Origin: Rhabdophis nuchalis
Taxonomy: Eukaryota; Chordata; Lepidosauria; Squamata; Natricidae
Direction of reading: 5' to 3'
Length of the DNA: 64,000 bases
Assembly: GCA_039707465.1 (NCBI GenBank)
Contig: CM077643.1
Coordinates: 379,108,419-379,172,418 of the forward strand
The position numbers and the translations under genes are program-made. Of the stretch, positions 19,973-31,199 are shown piece after piece. Below the pieces are notes generated by a model. It ran no database searches, had not been told where the DNA came from, and saw only the letters and a program-made list of their open reading frames with translations. Numbering within the stretch: position 1 is the stretch's first letter; the number at the start of each line of letters is the position of its first letter.

Positions 19973-21079
19973 TTATAGTTGCACAAGGCAAGCGTAGGAT
20001 GTTCACCCTCAAGGTCACCTTTCAAAGCAGGTACTGGGCAGCGTACGTTTTAGACATTTGCTTTGAATAAAGATCAATTTCCCACCCAAAAGATATAAAC
20101 AGGCTATAAAATAGGATCAGATTAGCGGAAGGGTAGAGAGACTCTAATAGAGCCTGGTTTTGGACACTGGTTCCAGACTTAATAAAACCATAAGCAAAAG
20201 TCCATCAGATATTGTATACTATCAACATAAGACACATCTGCTGGAAAGAAGAATAATGTCTTATTCAGCCTATCATCCTGATTGCTGGAATGACAAAGGG
20301 ATATTTATGTGTAAGGTACTCTTGCAACTTCTGCTGCTTTCTAGGGCAATTTGGACAACCATGAGTTGACAGATGACCTGCAGAATATTAGCAATGCTGA
20401 TCTGTAGCATTAAGCAAGTGAATCAAGTCACCAACTGTAAAAAGAAGGCCAACATAATTCCATAACCTGCCTTCATCAGAGCAACCCTTCATGTATCTTT
20501 ATGGTAAAAGCTGTCATCAACCAAACCACCTCAAATCCCAGACCCTACCAAAAAGGCACCTATTTGCTGCCAACTCTTCTGGCCTTCACTTCCCTTGGAA
20601 GCCTTAAAGGAAGACAACTACAGCAACAAGTGGTACAGTAGTTGTTGCTGCTGGTGGGTGCTTCAGAAGTGAATGACTCAACAGGATGGAGTGGGGGGCG
20701 GAGGAGGTGTGTGTCAGCAAATAATTGGGTTATTTAGTTAGCAAATGATAAGTGTTATCTAAGTGGGGTCATTATTAGTCATTGAATTGAGCATGTGGGG
20801 GTCTCAAAGCAAAGCAGCAAGGAACAAGCAGCCCACAAACAGATATTTGCAAACTTTGGTGGCAAGTCATCGGAAGAATTATGTAGGCAGAAGAAAATTT
20901 GACACTAGCAACAGAGCAGGCAGGAATAAATCATCTGAGAAATGTGTTGGAGAAAACCAACTTTGAAAAGTCAACCTTAATTTAGATATGTCATTTTTTT
21001 TCTTTCTCATCTCACCAGCTGAGCTCATACTACAGCCTATTCAAAGTGGATTAACAACCTTCCAAAAAGTAAGAGAAGT
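19973..21079. other. Intergenic stretch, nothing recognised
   Basis: No supported feature. Confidence 0.5.
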
Positions 21080-21160
21080 TTGATAATAATAATGACAATA
21101 ATCTTTATTGTCATTGTACTAAAATTACAATGAAATTGGTTATTTGATATTAGGATTCAG
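21080..21160 (-). mobile_element. LINE 3' end fragment (acaatgacaataaag type)
   Basis: On the minus strand it reads aatttcattgtaattttagt, acaatgacaataaagattat and then a TAT/ATT repeat. This is the shape of a non-LTR 3' terminus common in squamates. Only the tail is present. A second, different LINE-like tail (cacccagaatagcagaag..aaacaaacaaac) lies at 21390-21450 on the plus strand. Confidence 0.4.
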
Positions 21161-22113
21161 ATACCTTCCCTCTTCCCAGATCCTGTTGGAGTCCAAAAAG
21201 CTCTAGAACATGGTTATTTCCTTAGGCATTGTGCTGGGTTTAAGGTGAAACCAATTGTATAGCTATATTATTGTACAGTTGAAGGATATCATTTTTTCTA
21301 TGACTTTAGCTGCATTGAATTAACGTGAATGTTGTGGGTTTTGTTATCTGATTCGGGGAATTTGATCACTGTGGGTTTAATTATTTTTAATCACCCAGAA
21401 TAGCAGAAGTTAGAAAGCCCTATAAATCATATAAACAAACAAACAAATTAGGCAGAATTCACTCTGAATTGGATGTGTTCAAGGAGAAGCTGGCAGCTAT
21501 CTGCCAGGGTTATTTTCATATGGATTTCTGGACTGAGCAAGGGAAGGCCCTTCCTTTACAATCTATCCCATGACCCCAGCAATGTGCTTTCCTCTAGTCC
21601 TGGAGATGGGAGGTGAATGAAAACGTTTGCTCTCACTGTTGGCTCTATTGCCTTATTAAAAAACAAGGCCAGCAAAGTCGCTGCTCCTATAGAAAGGCAA
21701 GGGTGGCCATTTCTACGGTTGCTGTCAATGCAATGAGGATCAGGAAAGAATTGGGGATTCTTCTCCTTTCTGCTGTTTCTGACTCTCTTTCTGACTCTCT
21801 CTGCCAACTCCAGGCGTGGATCCCTCATCACATCCCATAATGTGGGACAGAAGGAAGCTCTGAGGCCTGGGGGTCACCATTGCTTGATTTCAGTGATGAT
21901 GCTTGACTCAAATCAATCATGATATCAAATCAGCACTGATATCATTGCTTTTCAGAGCCTATTCAGGCAATCTTTCTTTTGCTGGCCAGGGCTAACAACA
22001 CGCCAGTTCCAGCGACCATGTTTTCCTTTGATGTAAGTGTGTGTGTGTGTGTGTGTGCGCGAGTGCACATACACCACACCCTTCAATGGTCAAAATCTGA
22101 AAATCCAATAGAG
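21161..22113. other. Intergenic stretch with a LINE-like tail and a (GT)n run
   Basis: Apart from the tail near 21390-21450 and a GT run at 22038-22058 I see no supported feature. Confidence 0.45.
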
Positions 22114-22252
22114 CAGGGGTCTCCAACCTTTGCAACTTTAAGTCTGAAGGACTTCAGCTCCCAGAACTCTCCAGCCAGCAAAGCAAAGCTGGCTGGAGAA
22201 TTCTGGGAGCTGAAGTCCTTCAGACATAAGTTGCAAAGGTTGGAGACCCCTG
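22114..22252. mobile_element. Palindromic hAT MITE
   Basis: Arms CAGGGGTCTCCAACCTTTGC and GCAAAGGTTGGAGACCCCTG are perfect inverted repeats at the ends, flanked by a perfect duplication CAATAGAG (22106-22113 and 22253-22260). Centre: ccagccagcaaagcaaagctggctgg. It is close in sequence to the copy at 15255-15389. Confidence 0.93.
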
Positions 22253-22260
22253 CAATAGAG

Positions 22261-23207
22261 GCCATTTCCTCACAGGCTCCTTAAAAGAAACCAATAATGT
22301 CACCCAGCCCTTGTGACAAAATTAGTCCTGTCTTCATTACTGTAGCGTTGGCATGGCATTAGATAGAGGGTGTTATAAATCATTACTGAGGAAATGGCCA
22401 GAGACATTGAGGGCTGGGCCTCACGATCCCATCTCTGGCCCCCTGCCACCTTCAATAACCGTTCTGGAAAACCCTACAGTCCTATTTTTCCCAGCATGAC
22501 CCATTTGACAAACACTATTGCTGGAAGAAGAACTGCCATGGTCTAGCTTTTAAGGATCCCCCCCGTGTGTTCTTGGGGGTGGGGAGCTGCCTTCCTAATT
22601 TAGCCAAGGGAAACCACTCACAAGCCCAACCAGCTTGTCCAGTGCTTCTCACAACCTTTTTGAGGCTATGTGGGTCTTCAGGCAGCTTGCTGAGAGCTGC
22701 AGCCCAGAAAGGAGGTAGGCAATGCAAAGAAACGGGTAAGCAAAGAAACCTCCCAAAATCAATTTCGATATTAACAATGTGTGATTTGTGCATAAGAGCC
22801 CTTCCCATGAACCTAATGGGGGATGTGGTCACTTTAGAAAAGATACAAATTCAGCTGGAACTTTGGAAGGGGCTCTGAGAGCCTCTACTCTCAGCCCTTC
22901 AAGGTAGACCGGAGTAAGAAACCAAAGTTATGTAGGCCAATGCTACTTTTATTGTAAAGTTGCAGTAACAAAATCTTGCAAGTCTGAATGTGCTGCCTCC
23001 CCTTCTCTTCATCTGCAGTAGGGAGGGGTCTGTCAGAGACTTTTACTTATGTTAATTCTTGCCCTGGATCTTGGCAGCCGTTCTTTCTCTATCCCTGAAG
23101 GCCATTCTCTCTACATCTACGCCAGGAATGAAGGAGGTGGAAACAATTCCTTCCTATCCTGAAAAGTGATTCCTCCTGCCAACTTCCACTGAAGTTGGGG
23201 ATAAACT
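22261..23207. other. Intergenic stretch, nothing recognised
   Basis: No supported gene or repeat. Confidence 0.5.
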
Positions 23208-23345
23208 TTAACAGATTAACAGAGTTGGAAGGGACCTTGCAGAGGACCTTCCAACCCCCTGCCCATGCAGGAGACCCTACCGAGGATCGAACTCACAACC
23301 TCCTGCTTGTGAGGCAAGAGCTCCACCTCTAGGCCACAGCAGTTT
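23208..23345 (-). mobile_element. tRNA-derived SINE with a CR1 3' tail
   Basis: On the minus strand, an A-box-like GTGGCCTAGAGGTGGAGC and a B-box-like GAGTTCGATCCTC lie about 35 bases apart. Immediately after comes a CR1-type tail: gggggttggaaggtcc, aaggtcccttccaactctg and ttaatctgtt. The CR1 tail lets CR1 reverse transcriptase copy the SINE, as known for turtle tRNA SINEs. The junction is within one short unit, which argues for a real composite family. Confidence 0.65.
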
Positions 23346-23359
23346 CATAGATTCCGAAG

Positions 23360-23618
23360 CAGAGGTGGTATTCAGCCAATTTGGACGGGTTCACCCGAAC
23401 CAGTAGTGGACATCTTGGGTGCGCCCGCCCCCGCCCAGATTCTATGCCATCCTATTTGGGCATGTTTTTGAAGCCGGGTGCATGTGTGGAAGGCACATGT
23501 GTGAGTAAAGTGCATGCGTGGAAGGCAAGGCACATGTGAAGAAGGGGTGCATGCACCTGTGAAGTGAGCTGGCAGGCGCATGGCAAACCGGTGGTTACAA
23601 AATGTGAAACTACCGCTG
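23360..23618 (+). mobile_element. Non-autonomous hAT-like element
   Basis: It starts CAGAGGTGGTATTCAGCC and ends GTGAAACTACCGCTG. Flanks TTCCGAAG and CTCCGAAT agree at 6 of 8. The body has imperfect ggaaggcacatgtg-type repeats. It resembles the CAGTGGTGGGTT group at 38601 and 54295 only loosely. Confidence 0.55.
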
Positions 23619-23626
23619 CTCCGAAT

Positions 23627-24299
23627 CCCTTCTGGGGACTTCACAAGATCAGAGAAGCTGAATGTCACGGAGAACAACACAGAGACACCCACTGCACTGT
23701 AACCTCACCTCACTCCCCCCACACCCACACTTGTTGGCGGGGATGCTCTTGAATCTACACACAGGTAATTCCTGTTTAGCAACTGCCTCATATAGCAACT
23801 GTTCACAGTTATGACAATGATGAAAAATTAACTCTGGGACCAATCCTTGCAATTACAACCTTTGCAGGATCATAAACCAAAGGAAAGCTGAAATAAGATC
23901 ATAAACATTAAGTGGTGTCACTAGCGGCCACTTTGCTTAGCAGCCAAGCTGCTGGTACTAATTGTGGTCACTAAATGAAGACTGCCTGTACCTCCTTGGA
24001 AAAGTACTTCCGAAATACCCTCCCCTCTAAGGATCCATAGAATACATTTTTTTTCTTCTTGGAGAAACATTTCTAGAAAACCACAATGATGTACCTTAGT
24101 TGGTTAAAATCATAGGCTGATCAGGTGATCCCACATTTAAATCTTTCTTCAGCTTCGGAAATTCACTGAGTAATTTTGGGCCTGTTATTTTCTCTCTGTT
24201 TCTCACATTCAAATATAGTTGTAGGGAGAGATAGGAGTGCTATACATACCACCCAAACTCTTGGAAGAAAGATAGAAGTTAACCCAACAAATTGATTGA
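23627..24299. other. Intergenic stretch, nothing recognised
   Basis: No supported feature. Confidence 0.5.
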
Positions 24300-24937
24300 T
24301 TTGGCAGCAGCTGCCAAAAAAGCCAACACAGTTCTAGGCTGCATCAACAGAGGGATAGAATCTAGATCGCGTGAAGTGTTAATGCCACTGTATAGTGCCT
24401 TGGTAAGGCCACACTTGGAATACTGCATACAGTTTTGGTCGCCACGATGTAGAAAAGACGTGGAGACTCTGGAAAGAGTGCAAAGAAGAGCAACCAAGAT
24501 GATTAGAGGACTGGAGACTAAGACATATGAAGAACGGCTGCAGGAGCTGGGTATGTCTAGTTTGATGAAGAGAAGGACGAGGGGAGACATGATAGCAGTG
24601 TTCCGATATCTCAGAGGGTGCCACAAAGAAGAGGGAGTCAAACTTTTCTCCAAGGCACCTGGGGGCAGGACAAGGAGCAATGGGTGGAAACTAACCAAGG
24701 AGAGAAGCAACTTAGAACTAAGGAGAAATTTCCTAACAGTAAGAACAATTAACCTCTGGAACAGCTTGCCTCCAGCAGTTGTGAATGCCCCAACCCTGGA
24801 AGTCTTTAAAAAGATGTTAGACAGCCATTTGTCTGAAATGGTATAAGGTTCCTGCCCATGCAGGGGGTTGGACTAGAAGACCTACAAGGTCCCTTCCAAC
24901 TCTGCTATTGTATTGTATTGTATTGTATTGATTGATT
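24300..24937 (+). mobile_element. CR1 LINE, 3' fragment of ORF2 (intact frame)
   Basis: The open frame to about 24846 encodes AAAKKANTVLGCINRGIESR, VRPHLEYCIQFWSPRCRKDV, RRATKMIRGLETKTYEERLQ and the terminal KKMLDSHLSEMV. Then comes the CR1 tail and (ATTGT)n with attgattga. It differs from the 16.7-kb copy at few sites. It is 5' truncated. Confidence 0.92.
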
Positions 24938-25244
24938 GAATGATTATTTGCCAATGGGTCAGCATTGACTCTTAGAGACCACATAGATAGCTAACATCAG
25001 CACTTGGAACTGGACCAGGAAATTTGCCGTTAAACAGCAGTGAGAACAGTGCATACTGCTATGCTTGATATATTGCTCAATTTATTTATGCTGGTTACCA
25101 GCTGGGCTGCTGCAGTTTGGACCAACTGCAGTTTCCAAACCAAACTCACAGGCTGTGCTGCAGTAGTTTGGCAATATGTTGACAGAAAAACCTGCATTTT
25201 GAGGTAGGAGAGAAGGGGCCAGGGTATTTGAGGAACCACCTTAT
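24938..25244. other. Intergenic stretch, weak repeat traces
   Basis: The phrase gggtcagcattgactcttag near 24956-24990 looks like a squamate repeat remnant. Nothing firm. Confidence 0.35.
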
Positions 25245-25740
25245 TCCTATGGTGTCTGTTTATGTTAGCCAAGAGGGTCTCATCCTTTAGGGAAGGTCAT
25301 CAAATGCAAAGGTCCTCAACCCCTGGCCCATGCCCAACTACTGGACCATTGCCTGTTTGGAACCAAGCCACACGAGTGGTGGGTAAGCATGGACACGTGT
25401 GTAAAGCTCCCCTTGTGCAAGCGGTGATCACTTGCACTGGCGCACAAAGCTCTCTTCACAGGAGTGGAGGGCATCAGCCACTTGTGCACGCTTGCCTGCC
25501 ACTCACAGGGAACTATCCCATCTCTCCCTCTGCGGGGCCGCCAAGCCTGAAAGGTTGGGGACCACTGATCTAATGGGACTCAGGAAGTGTACCTTTTCCA
25601 TAGCTGTGCCTGCCTTCTGGGACACCACATTGCTCATGGTTTGGTTGGTCCCAACTCAGCTCACCTTCTGGAGAACTTTAAAAACTTGGCTGTTTTCCCA
25701 GTTGGGGAGGGGGGAAACAGAGTAATTGAGCCCACAGTAC
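25245..25740 (+). mobile_element. LINE ORF C-terminal remnant, split by a hAT element
   Basis: The right part reads GLRKCTFSIAVPAFWDTT, then TFWRTLKTWLFSQLG. This has the layout of the CR1/L2-group C-terminus (aromatic-W-(N/D) then LKTxLF). The left part (gggtctcatcctttagggaa) would precede it once the hAT insertion at 25307-25567 is removed. Many positions are changed, so it is old. Confidence 0.5.
25307..25567 (+). mobile_element. Non-autonomous hAT element inside a LINE remnant
   Basis: Ends CAAAGGTCCTCAACCCCTGG and AAAGGTTGGGGACCACTG, flanked by ATCAAATG (25299-25306) and ATCTAATG (25568-25575), 7 of 8 matching. Confidence 0.8.
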
Positions 25741-26729
25741 TGGCATATTTAGGAGCTATTTTGTGTTAGTTGGTTGGAAAGTATTTGTTTTTAAATATAC
25801 AAGTATTTATGCTGAAGGGATATTGTCCCAGTGAGAAGGAGAGGTCAAGCAGGGGATTAATCTGGAATCATTATGTAGGCACAAGCGGACATGGTTCAAC
25901 CTCCTCCCTTTGAATGATATTTAGCCTTATATAGTCTTTACCAGGAACAAACTGCCAGTTTGAGAAAAGTCCAATGAAATAGAAAATAGAAAAACAAATA
26001 TGCTAGTTTAAACTCTTCATGTGTGGATCTGATTCTTCATGCCTCACAAGTTTATATTGTATTGGAATTCTTGTTAGCTTTCCAGTTGCATATATAAGAT
26101 AGATAGTCATATAAACTGATATAATTAAAAATATCAATAAATGAATGAAGCACAAACTCTCAGGTCTAACAATCTAGGTGAGTTCAATTCATTAGCTGTT
26201 GTGCAGAGATTTTACCACAAGTAACTGAAGGGGGTGACACTTTTGTGATGAGCAAGAATAGGAAATTGCCTCTTAGTAGGGCCATCCATGGGAGGTTCTC
26301 TTCACCTCTTCCACCTTCTAAATCCCTTGGAACTGTGAATGCTTAAATGATGTGATCACCTCACATTTAGGGTAAGCATGATGAAAGAGGAGACATCCAG
26401 ATACTATGTTTACATGTCATGCCAAGCTATGATGGTTTGCTGCAACATAACATCCAATAAATAGCATTGACTGGATTCAAGAAGATATCAACCCACAGAG
26501 CATACCTCAAACTCATGATACCTAGGGTTGCATTGTAGTGGCTGCAAACCAGCTAACCACAATACTGGGTTGCCCAAATAGGCAGCATTGTAAAATTCCT
26601 CCTCTTCAGGTCTAAATCCTTGGTTTGTGTTCATGCTGTGCAGGAGTGTGGAAGAGGCACTCTCAACTGTTTGTGTAATACCCTGCTTTTTTCCCCTAGC
26701 AGCAAAAATAGTGAATACATTGCTTTTTT
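25741..26729. other. Intergenic stretch, nothing recognised
   Basis: No supported feature. The minus-strand frame at 26488-26733 has no recognisable family. Confidence 0.5.
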
Positions 26730-26829
26730 TCACAACAGTTCTGTGAGGTAGGTTGGGCTGAGAATGCCTGGGCCAAAGTTACCCAGTGAGGGTGGAATTG
26801 ATCCTAAATCTGCCCAATCCTTTATTGCA
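26730..26829 (-). mobile_element. CORE-SINE fragment
   Basis: Read on the plus strand: ttctgtgaggtaggttgggc, gaatgcctgggccaaagtta and cccagtgagg. This is the reverse of a CORE-type block plus tail common in amniote SINEs. A shorter related piece is at 60135-60190. Confidence 0.5.
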
Positions 26830-27612
26830 TTAACAGAGGGATTTAATCAAGATCAAGTGAGATACTAATACCACTCTATAAAGCCTTAGTAAGATCACTC
26901 CTAAAGTATTGCATCCAGTTTTGGTCACCATATTATAAAAAAGATGTTGAGACTCTGGAAAGAATGCAGAGGAGAGCAACCGAGATTTAGGAACTGGAGG
27001 CTAAAACATACGAAGAATGGTTACAGGAACTGGCATGGCTAGTCTAATGGCTAGAAGAGAAGGACTAGCAGAGATATGATAACAGTGTTCCAATATTTGA
27101 GGGGCTGCCAGAGAGAGGAGAGGGTCAAGCTATTTTCCAAAGCACCCGAAGGCCAGACAACGAATAACGGATGGAAACTGATCAAAGAGAGATTCAACCT
27201 AGAAATAAGGAGACATTTTTTGACAGTGAGAGCAATCAACCAATGGAACAGCTTTCCTTCAGAAGTTGTGGGAACTTCATCACTGGAAGCTTTCAAGAAA
27301 AGACTGGACCACCATCTATCAGAAATGGTGTAGGCTGTAGGGCAGTGGTTCTCAACCTGTGGGTCCCGACCCCTTTGGGGGCCGAAAAACCCTTTCACAG
27401 GGGTCGTCTAAGACCATCGGAAAACACATATTTTCTATGGTCTTAGGAACCGAACACCAATTTTATGGTTGGGGGTCATCACAACATGAGGAACTGTATT
27501 AAAGGTTCACAGCATTGGGAAGGTTGAGAACCACCGCTGTAGGGTTTCCTGCTTGGGCGGGGTGGTGGTGGATGACCTAGATGACCTACAAGGTCCCTTC
27601 CAACTCAATCTG
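26830..27612 (+). mobile_element. CR1 LINE, older 3' fragment split by SPIN
   Basis: Fragments of the CR1 C-terminal protein are visible in shifting frames: an LEYCIQFW-like block near 26900, EERVKLFSKAPEGQTTNNGW near 27120-27170, and RRHFLTVRAINQWNSFPSEV then KKRLDHHLSEMV at about 27205-27330. A frameshift and a gap lie near 26990-27060. The tail (tttcctgcttgggcggg..acaaggtcccttccaactca) continues after the inserted SPIN element at 27343-27536. Confidence 0.85.
27343..27536 (+). mobile_element. SPIN-type non-autonomous hAT element
   Basis: The ends CAGTGGTTCTCAACCTGTGG and AAGGTTGAGAACCACCG, with internal ttcacaggggtcgtctaaga, ccatcggaaaacacatattt and catcacaacatgaggaactg, match the known SPIN (SPace INvaders) short elements. 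That family spread horizontally among tetrapods. A perfect duplication CTGTAGGG (27335-27342 and 27537-27544) shows it landed in the CR1 copy. It has no coding capacity and depends on a SPIN transposase elsewhere. Confidence 0.9.
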
Positions 27613-28049
27613 TTAAATCCGTTAAAATTGTTTAAGCATTATGCCACACAAATTGTAACTTGTGGAACTCCACACCAGGTCTCTGGCAGCAAAAAATGTC
27701 ATATCTGAGGCAATGCAAAGCAAACAAAATGAAGAGCAAGATCTCAGTTGGCTTTTCCGAGGAACTCTGAAAGGACTGGTATCCACCGGGGTGTCTCTCG
27801 GAAACAAATGGTAATCAATTAGTAACCAAAAGGTGATATTTCCCCTAATTTCAAAGTGTGCATTTGGCAGCTTTACAACAGACTTAAACCGTGTAGCAAT
27901 AGATCTGGATGAAAGGAAGACTCTCTCTCTCTCTCTCTCTCTCAAAGGGTTTTATTTATGAGCAATTCTTTTGGCACCTGTGCTGAGATGACAGTCCTCC
28001 TTTGCCCATCAGTCAGTAAGACCTCGTTTAACTGAACACAGGCCAGCAG
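27613..28049. other. Upstream flank of the CpG island
   Basis: It includes (CT)n at 27921-27943. No other feature seen. Confidence 0.5.
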
Positions 28050-30440
28050 CCCTTAAGATCTGGGCAGCAACTGGTGGCGACTGTCGGAGCAACGACAGAG
28101 GCCGCCGCCTCGTAGGAACCAGAGCTTTCGCTCAGGGCCTCGGCGCCTTCTTTGGCAGCAGGGTAACACCAGAGAGAGCCTTGCTAGCGCTAGGACCGGG
28201 CCGGCCGGCTTTGGCTGGCCTGTCTGCCTGTCTCGCAGCGGGTACTCCCGAGCTCCCTCTCTCGTTCTCCAGTGGCCCTGCGGGCCGAGTGCGTCCGATC
28301 CGAGCCGGTCGGATCCGATTCTTGCTGCAGTGGAGACGGCGGGCGAGGCCTCCTCCACAGGCTGGGCAAGGCAAGGAGCGCGGAAAGAGGAGGAGGAGGA
28401 GGAGGAGGAGGATCACCCCCCCCCTCCCGGGAAGGAAGCAGCAGCTGCAGGAGGAACACCGGGGTTCAAGGTAAAACCCCGAGCAGGCCGGGGGTGCCGA
28501 TGACACTTTGCACGGAGGGTCATCATGCCCTCCCGTATTTCCGCCCCGGGGAGGGTAATCGGCTTTGACATGAGAGGCTGTTGCAGGGAGGCTAGCGGAT
28601 GTTTCTCTCTCCCCCCCCCCCCACCTTCTCCCCGCTTGTGTGTGTGTGTGTTTTTACAGGCATGCCAAAATTGCAGCTGCAATCCTCCCCTACCGGGCGC
28701 TTGTTGCATTTCCTTTCATGCACAGACATTTCGCCTTTCTGAACTGGGGCGGGGGGGGGGGGGAATTGCTGCTGGCACGGCTTCAGCACCTCTCTTCTCC
28801 CCCCCCCCCCGCGCCCCCCTTCAAGTTTGAGGGAGACTCACTCTTGGCACCAGATCAGGAAAAGCGAGGGGGGGGGGAAGAGAGAGATGACAGGGGGTGA
28901 CCCCTCCCCCGCAAGGATTGGCCCAGCCTTAAATGCTCCCCCCGCACCCCCCCTGGATTTCGGCGAACTTGAACTTCACGTACCTTGAGGAAGGGGAGAG
29001 GAAAGCGGCTTGGCGTGGGGGGGGGGGAGAGAGTGCGACTACGCTGCCCCTAAGCGCGTTTGTGCAGACAGGCTTTGCAATGTTTGCGTGTGTGTGTGTG
29101 TATATACATAAGCATGCATGCATGCGTTCGTGTGTGTGTGTGTGTGTGTGTGTGTGTCTGTCGGTAAATATACGTGCGCATGGGGTGGGGGGAGCTTTTA
29201 TTATTATTTTTCATTTTATTGCAGACGTGTCTCGCCCGAGCCTGCTCTACGGCGTTACATTATTTATTTATTTTGCAAAGATGCATCGTGTGTGTGTGTG
29301 TGTGTTTGCAAGCACAAAAGAGACACGCGCAAAGATCGGGGTGGGGGAAGCTGTCGGGGTTTTCCATTCCCCCCCTCCCCTCCCCTGTAAGGAAATTCTC
29401 CTGCAAAGCGGAATGCTTTTGCGCTCTCTGGCGAACGGAGGAGGGCGAAGCGGCAAAAATGGCAGCCTGGCATGACCGGAGGGGGCCCCCGTGTCATCCC
29501 CCCCGTTAATCCCTACGCCAAGGGAGGCATTGCGCGATCGGGATATGTATATATATTTATATATATTTTAAAAACCATTTTTTTAAAGGGAAGCGGAACA
29601 GGCAAGGAGAGATTCTGCGGGGCTGGCGGGAGGGATCCTCCGGAGGCTCTGCGGGGCACGGCTGGGCGTTGGGGGCATCGCCCTGCTTCTCCGCGCGCAC
29701 ACCTGTAGAGCTGGGACCGGGCACGGAGGAAGGCGGGGGGGGGGGGGGGAGGGCGGAGGCTGGTGCGACGATACAGCCTCTTCTGCTACCCTTCGCTGGC
29801 TTAAATCTCTTTCCCCCCCCTCCCGTTTGTAAAATGGGGGGGGGGTGATTCCCAGAGAGCAGAGACGCTTGTTTTCCAGGCACTTTGCATTCAACCCCCC
29901 CCCCGCCGAACATCTCCTCCCCCCCCCCCCCCCAGCCCTCGCTTGAGCGGCCTGTCCAGTTGCGGGAGGCTCCGTTGCTTGGTGCAGGTTCGGAGGCGGA
30001 GGGGGGGGGGAGGCGCTGGCTGTCACTATTCTGTGCGGGGGGGGGGCGCAGCTGTGTCCTTGAAAGCTTTGCAGTGTTGCCGGTGAAGGGCAAGCCGAGG
30101 CGGGGGGGGGGGTGTCTCTCTCACTCTCTCTGCCGGGCTCAATTTTCCCCCTAGCAAAACAGATACGTGAGGTGGGCAGGGGCCTCCTGGGTGTGCTTCC
30201 TCCCCCCTCTCTCCCAGCGCAGCGGCCCCTCCCGCCGGTTTTCCATGTCTGCCACTGCCAGTAAATCCCCCCCCCCCTTTTCCTTGCGTGCTTCGCAGCT
30301 TCAGACTGGCACGATGCCAGGCTCCTGGCTCCTCCTCCCTCAGCGGATGTCTCCTCCTCTCTTCCAGGGCTGAGGGAGGGAGGGAGGGAGGGAGGGGGGG
30401 GCTTCACTTCCCTCGCCTGCCCTGCGCTACCTGACCCATT
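28050..30440 (+). promoter_or_regulatory. DNMT3A: CpG island, likely DNMT3A promoter and 5' exon
   Basis: A roughly 2.4-kb GC-rich block stands out against AT-rich flanks, with frequent CG dinucleotides, many G and C homopolymers of 8 to 15 bases, GGA repeats near 28390-28430 and GT runs near 29080-29160 and 29290. It holds no transposable element I can detect. It lies about 14-16 kb upstream of the first coding exon of DNMT3A on the same strand, and vertebrate DNMT3A starts from a CpG island with a non-coding first exon. Assigning it to DNMT3A is inference from position. Open frames of up to 274 codons here reflect low stop frequency in GC-rich DNA. Confidence 0.7.
28465..28476 (+). other. 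DNMT3A: Candidate splice donor of a non-coding first exon
   Basis: TTCAAG followed by GTAAAA gives a plausible exon end at 28470 and donor GT at 28471-28472, inside the CpG island. A weaker alternative is CCT/GTAAGG at 29387. Neither can be proved from sequence alone. Confidence 0.35.
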
Positions 30441-31199
30441 GCACCCGGGCCAGGTGTAGAGAAGAGTAAAGGAAGGGAATGTGTAGATATAGGACCTGGT
30501 GCAGGGGGATGTGCTTCATCATCATCATCGTCATCAAGTGGGAGGGTCGTTCAGAGTTTGTTATTCTTTGGGGGAAAATGTGGCTGAAACCCCAGCTGTG
30601 GGGAGGAGACCCTGAATTGTTGCTTCTTCTGGGATTCCTTTACTTGATCTCTGGTGGTGCAGCCATCCCCCTTTCAGCTCACTTGTGATTAGCTCCAGAG
30701 GGGAGACCCTATTCCCCTGCCCCCCCATCATGTTTCTTTCAATCTGGCAAACTCCAGATTATCTCCCTATAGTGAAGAGCAGGCCTTGGGGAATCTCTCC
30801 CACCAGGAGCAGCTGGAGGGCTCAGGGCGAAGCCACTGTGGCATGCTCATTTTCTAGCATTCCCATCATCAGTTGAACACATTTGATGCTCAAGGGTCCA
30901 TTTTTGTCATTGTTTTTAAGATATTATACAAACTGTTCTGCAAATATGGCACTACACTGCAATACTCCCAAGTTGGTGGGATGTGAGCAACAGAATGTTG
31001 TCTTGCAAGGTAGTCTTTAGATTAGATATCTCATTTTGTATAGAAGTACTATAAGCATATTTGGAGTAATACTGGTCTCAGAGGATGTTGTATGTGGCAC
31101 AGGTAAGACTAAGGCCGGTGTAACAGTTAAACTGCATTATGTGAAGACCTCAATTGACCAAAGCTAATTGGCTTAATTTGTATCATGGCGTTGGTCAAC
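30441..31199. other. Intron-like stretch, nothing recognised
   Basis: Unique-looking sequence downstream of the island. No repeat or exon supported. Confidence 0.5.

Noticed and set aside
29557..30407. Long minus-strand frames (178 and 274 codons) in the CpG island
   Set aside because: Proline-, glycine- and arginine-rich translation of GC-rich DNA with homopolymers; two frames overlap with equal length; the strand is opposite to DNMT3A.
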